Below are positions 61,125 to 64,000 of a stretch of DNA of 64,000 bases, piece by piece. Origin of the DNA: Bacteroidetes bacterium UBA7674 (GTDB lineage Bacteria; Bacteroidota; Bacteroidia; Chitinophagales; Chitinophagaceae); assembly GCA_002483105.1 (NCBI GenBank), contig DLHG01000009.1:77598-141597 (forward strand). The letters are read 5' to 3'. Made by a program: the position numbers and the translations under genes. The stretch's first letter is position 1. The number at the start of each line of letters is the position of its first letter. The notes below the pieces were generated by a model. That model was not told where the DNA came from and did not search any database. It saw only the letters and a list, made by a program, of their open reading frames with translations.

Positions 61125-62783
61125 ATGGCTATCGCCAAATTAACTACGCTCCGAAAATTTCTGGACATCCTAAAGCATGAAAAGGACGAAATATATTCAA
61201 TATATTTCTATTCCATTCTTAGTGGCCTCGTACAACTTTCACTGCCTTTGGGTATCCAGTCGATCATAAGTTTTGTTTTAGGGGGCGCTATTTCTACCTC
61301 TCTTGTTTTACTGATTATGTTGGTCATTCTAGGAGTTTTCATTGCCGGTTTATTACAAGTAAACCAAATGAGGCTGATCGAAAAGATACAACAGCAACTT
61401 TTCGTTCGCTATTCATTTCAATATGCTTATTCCATTCCTAACTTCAATCTAAAAGACGTAGATAATTATTATTTGCCGGAACTAGTCAATAGGTTTTTTG
61501 ACACAATATCCCTACAAAAAAGTATATCAAAACTATTGCTGGATATTCCTGCAGCTACAATACAAATACTTTTTGGCCTCATACTTCTTTCCTTTTATCA
61601 CCCAGTCTTTATCTTATTTGGTTTATCATTGATAATTGTCTTATACCTTATTCTCCGGGTCTCAGGAAATAGAGGGCTACAAACGAGCATGGAGGAAAGT
61701 GACTTCAAATATAAAATGCTCGGTTATCTCGAGGAACTGGCAAGAGTTATTACAAGTTTCAAATTCTCCCGAAATAATTCATTGCACTTGGACAAAACTG
61801 ATGAATATGTCAGCGGATACCTAAAAGCCCGGACGGCACACTTTAAAATTTTGCTTTTTCAATATTGGACGCTGATAGTATTCAAAGTTCTTATCACAAG
61901 TGCCATGCTTATTGTTGGTGCTTATCTTCTCATCGATCAACAAATAAATATAGGTCAGTTTATTGCAGCTGAGATCGTAATTCTGTTGGTCATTAATTCT
62001 GTAGAGAAACTGATCATTAATTTGGACAAAGTATATGACGTTATGACCTCGGTCGAGAAAATCACAAAAGTCACAGAAAAACCTTTGGAGAATAATGGAC
62101 AGAGAATTCTCGATACCCAAAAGGGCATCAGCATAGCAGCGCAAAACCTTACGTTCGGATATGACGATAAACGACCTGTGCTGAGTGACATATCTTTCGA
62201 GATACCGGCAGGAACAAAGGTGGCTATACAAGGGAAATTCGGAGCAGGAAAGTCAACGCTACTAAAACTACTGAGTGGTGCTTACCCTGATTTTGAAGGA
62301 AGCCTTTTGCTTAATAATGCACCAATAGCGGAATATGATCTCAATTCTATCAGGCAAAATACTGGTATCATGTTGCATTTTCAGGAACTGTTTGAAGGTA
62401 CACTGGAAGAGAACATAACTATGGGTGAGCAAGATATCCCGTTCGAACAGCTGGAAGAATTGTCGGAAGTGGTGGGACTAAAAGATTTCATTCTGGCAAA
62501 TAAATCCGGATACAAATTGCGCCTGCAACCAATGGGCCAACACCTATCCGCCAGGATCATTAAAAAAATATTGCTGATGAGAGCCCTGGTCAACAAACCG
62601 AAACTATTGCTTTTGGAGGAACCATGGCTTGGACTGGAAGAACAATACGCCATTCAGATAAAAGACTATCTATTGAATGATCTGCATACTTCCACGCTAC
62701 TGGTCGTGACTTCAGACGAAGACTTTAGTAAGGATTGCAATATCGTTCTAACTTTTGAGAATGGTCAAATAGTCAATAATTAG
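61125..62783 (+). CDS. ABC exporter with degenerate ATPase motifs
   Basis: A 552-residue half-size exporter. Residues about 20-300 are a six-helix transmembrane domain and 335-552 a nucleotide-binding domain. Walker A is intact (G370-T378, GKFGAGKST), but other motifs are altered: the LSGGQ signature reads LSARI (474-478), Walker B ends in E498-E499 instead of D-E, and the H-loop His is Ser530 (VVTSDED). There is no peptidase domain. The next gene, 8 bp on, is an HlyD-type adaptor. It probably needs a partner with a working ATPase site. Confidence 0.85.
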   Translation: MAIAKLTTLRKFLDILKHEKDEIYSIYFYSILSGLVQLSLPLGIQSIISFVLGGAISTSLVLLIMLVILGVFIAGLLQVNQMRLIEKIQQQLFVRYSFQYAYSIPNFNLKDVDNYYLPELVNRFFDTISLQKSISKLLLDIPAATIQILFGLILLSFYHPVFILFGLSLIIVLYLILRVSGNRGLQTSMEESDFKYKMLGYLEELARVITSFKFSRNNSLHLDKTDEYVSGYLKARTAHFKILLFQYWTLIVFKVLITSAMLIVGAYLLIDQQINIGQFIAAEIVILLVINSVEKLIINLDKVYDVMTSVEKITKVTEKPLENNGQRILDTQKGISIAAQNLTFGYDDKRPVLSDISFEIPAGTKVAIQGKFGAGKSTLLKLLSGAYPDFEGSLLLNNAPIAEYDLNSIRQNTGIMLHFQELFEGTLEENITMGEQDIPFEQLEELSEVVGLKDFILANKSGYKLRLQPMGQHLSARIIKKILLMRALVNKPKLLLLEEPWLGLEEQYAIQIKDYLLNDLHTSTLLVVTSDEDFSKDCNIVLTFENGQIVNN

Positions 62784-62791
62784 CCTGTTAC

Positions 62792-64000
62792 ATGAAAGAT
62801 ATCAGACATTTAGTTGAGAATAACGACACCAGAAAGTCTTACAAAGCTTTTAGTTCGGTCTATATGATCGGAAAAAAGAGCAGAGTAAGGTACTGGATGG
62901 TTGGTCTTCTGGTGATGCTTATGATCATACTTTTTTTGCCATGGACGCAAAATATTCGTGCGAGAGGTTCTGTCACTACTCTTCGACAAGAACAACGCCC
63001 GCAGGAATTGAATACGATCATTTCCGGGCGGATCATAAAGTGGCATGTAAAAGAAGGGGATATTGTCCGGAAAGGCGATACTATTGCTCAACTTGCTGAA
63101 GTGAAAGATAGTTACCTGGACCCGCAATTACTTGATAGAACCCAAGACCAGATAGACGCGAAATCAGCTTCTATAAGATCGTATAATCAAAAAATTTCTG
63201 CTACACAATCACAGATGATTGCGATCGAGCAAACTCGTGAACTGAAGAAACAGCAACTAACGAATAAACTGGCGCAGCTAAAACTGAAAATATATAGTGA
63301 TAGCATGGAAACTATCGCTACACTCAATGACTTGAAGATCGCAGAGGAACAATATAGGAGGCAGCGCGTAATGAGGGACAGTGGCCTTGCTTCTATGGTG
63401 CAAGTTGAACAGCGAAGCCAAAGCTATCAGAATGCGGTGGCCAAAAATGTGAGTGCGGATATCAAGTTCAATAACACTAAAACTGACCTTATTAATACTA
63501 AGATCGAATTGAACCAGGTAGACCAGGAGTATTCGGAGAAATTATACAAATCTCAGGGTGAAGTTGCCTCGGCGAAAAGTGAAATTGCCGCCGGTGAGGG
63601 CGACCTGGCGAAGTTGACTAACCAGTATGCAAATTATTCGATAAGAGCAGGACAATACTTCCTGCTTGCCCCTCAAGACGGGCAGATCACTCAAGCTACT
63701 AAAGCAGGGATAAATGAGATGGTAAAAGAGGGAGAAAAGCTGGTAGAGATAATACCTATAGATGTTGATTATGCCATTGAAATATTTGTCAGACCGGTTG
63801 ATCTTCCTTTGCTATCAAAAGGACAAGATGTTCGATTTATTTTTGATGGCTTTCCCGCGATTGTTTTCAGTGGCTGGCCCGAAGCATCATATGGGACATT
63901 TGGTGGTAAAGTCGCAGCAATAGAGAGTTCAGTTAGTGCGAACGGCAAATTCAGAATACTGGTTGCAGAAGACCCCACTAAAAAGCCCTGGCCTAAAGAG
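62792..64000 (+). CDS. HlyD-family membrane fusion protein (partial, runs off window)
   Basis: The first 403 codons, open to the end of the window. A cytoplasmic start is followed by one membrane helix at about residues 37-54 (YWMVGLLVMLMIILFLPW), a lipoyl-like half (ISGRIIKWHVKEGDIVRKGD), a long coiled coil about 105-285, the second lipoyl half (LLAPQDGQITQATKAGINEMVKEGE) and the start of the beta-barrel (DYAIEIFVRPVDLPLLSKGQ). Such adaptors bridge inner-membrane ABC exporters to TolC-like pores. It is directly coupled to the degenerate ABC gene, 8 bp upstream. Confidence 0.92.
   Translation, partial: MKDIRHLVENNDTRKSYKAFSSVYMIGKKSRVRYWMVGLLVMLMIILFLPWTQNIRARGSVTTLRQEQRPQELNTIISGRIIKWHVKEGDIVRKGDTIAQLAEVKDSYLDPQLLDRTQDQIDAKSASIRSYNQKISATQSQMIAIEQTRELKKQQLTNKLAQLKLKIYSDSMETIATLNDLKIAEEQYRRQRVMRDSGLASMVQVEQRSQSYQNAVAKNVSADIKFNNTKTDLINTKIELNQVDQEYSEKLYKSQGEVASAKSEIAAGEGDLAKLTNQYANYSIRAGQYFLLAPQDGQITQATKAGINEMVKEGEKLVEIIPIDVDYAIEIFVRPVDLPLLSKGQDVRFIFDGFPAIVFSGWPEASYGTFGGKVAAIESSVSANGKFRILVAEDPTKKPWPKE

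Noticed and set aside
1..64000. rRNA, intact tRNA or complete insertion sequence
   Set aside because: No rRNA-like sequence, no cloverleaf-capable tRNA and no transposase with terminal repeats were found on reading the window.

Overview
The window is a chromosomal stretch from a Bacteroidota bacterium, most likely of the Chitinophagaceae or a close relative (inference). The evidence is several secreted proteins with type IX secretion (T9SS) C-terminal sorting domains, a TonB-dependent receptor with a carboxypeptidase-like N-terminal domain, many SPII lipoproteins, promoters of the TTG/TAnnTTTG type, and a moderate-GC, densely coded layout. No rRNA, intact tRNA, CRISPR array or complete insertion sequence was seen.

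Layout. 0-17 kb is mostly housekeeping: two T9SS paralogs, a peroxiredoxin, groES-groEL, a small HNH protein, a HEAT-repeat protein, Tex, an aat gene split by a one-base frameshift, a DUF885 lipoprotein, a DinB-fold protein, DNA polymerase IV and a porin. 16-21 kb holds two cold-shock-domain genes, a fatty acid desaturase, a GAF-HisKA protein with no ATPase domain, and a MerR regulator whose B12-binding domain has lost its key residues. 21-29.5 kb is a co-directional locus of two DUF4331 proteins, a TPR lipoprotein, a HupE/UreJ membrane protein and a TonB-dependent receptor, followed by a TPR-adenylate cyclase. 31.5-36 kb and 41.9-45 kb carry related sets of small lipoproteins, YncE-like propeller lipoproteins with an unusual CX4CH cytochrome-like head, and T9SS proteins. 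Between them lie a sulfur module (thioredoxin, persulfide dioxygenase-rhodanese fusion, TauE/SafE, Crp/Fnr) and an AraC gene with a cupin gene on each side. 45-53 kb has phaB, a GINT1/formyltransferase-like protein, PEP synthase, an SDR, a VIT-family transporter and a DUF6600 protein.

54-59.2 kb is a carotenoid island: crtZ, a lycopene cyclase, a CarH/LitR-type MerR photoreceptor with intact B12 signatures, an ECF sigma factor, crtI and crtB. This is enough to convert GGPP to zeaxanthin. Five copies of an inverted-repeat element built on TTTTGTTTAA lie upstream of crtZ, of the sigma-crtI-crtB operon (two), of the second MerR gene and of the GAF-HisKA gene, which are 34 kb apart. I read this as one B12/light-responsive regulon with two MerR paralogs, one photosensory and one probably blind. 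It is the most interesting system in the window.

59-64 kb contains a decayed gene fragment, an SbtA-type bicarbonate permease, an ABC exporter with a degenerate ATPase, and the start of its HlyD-type partner, which runs off the end.
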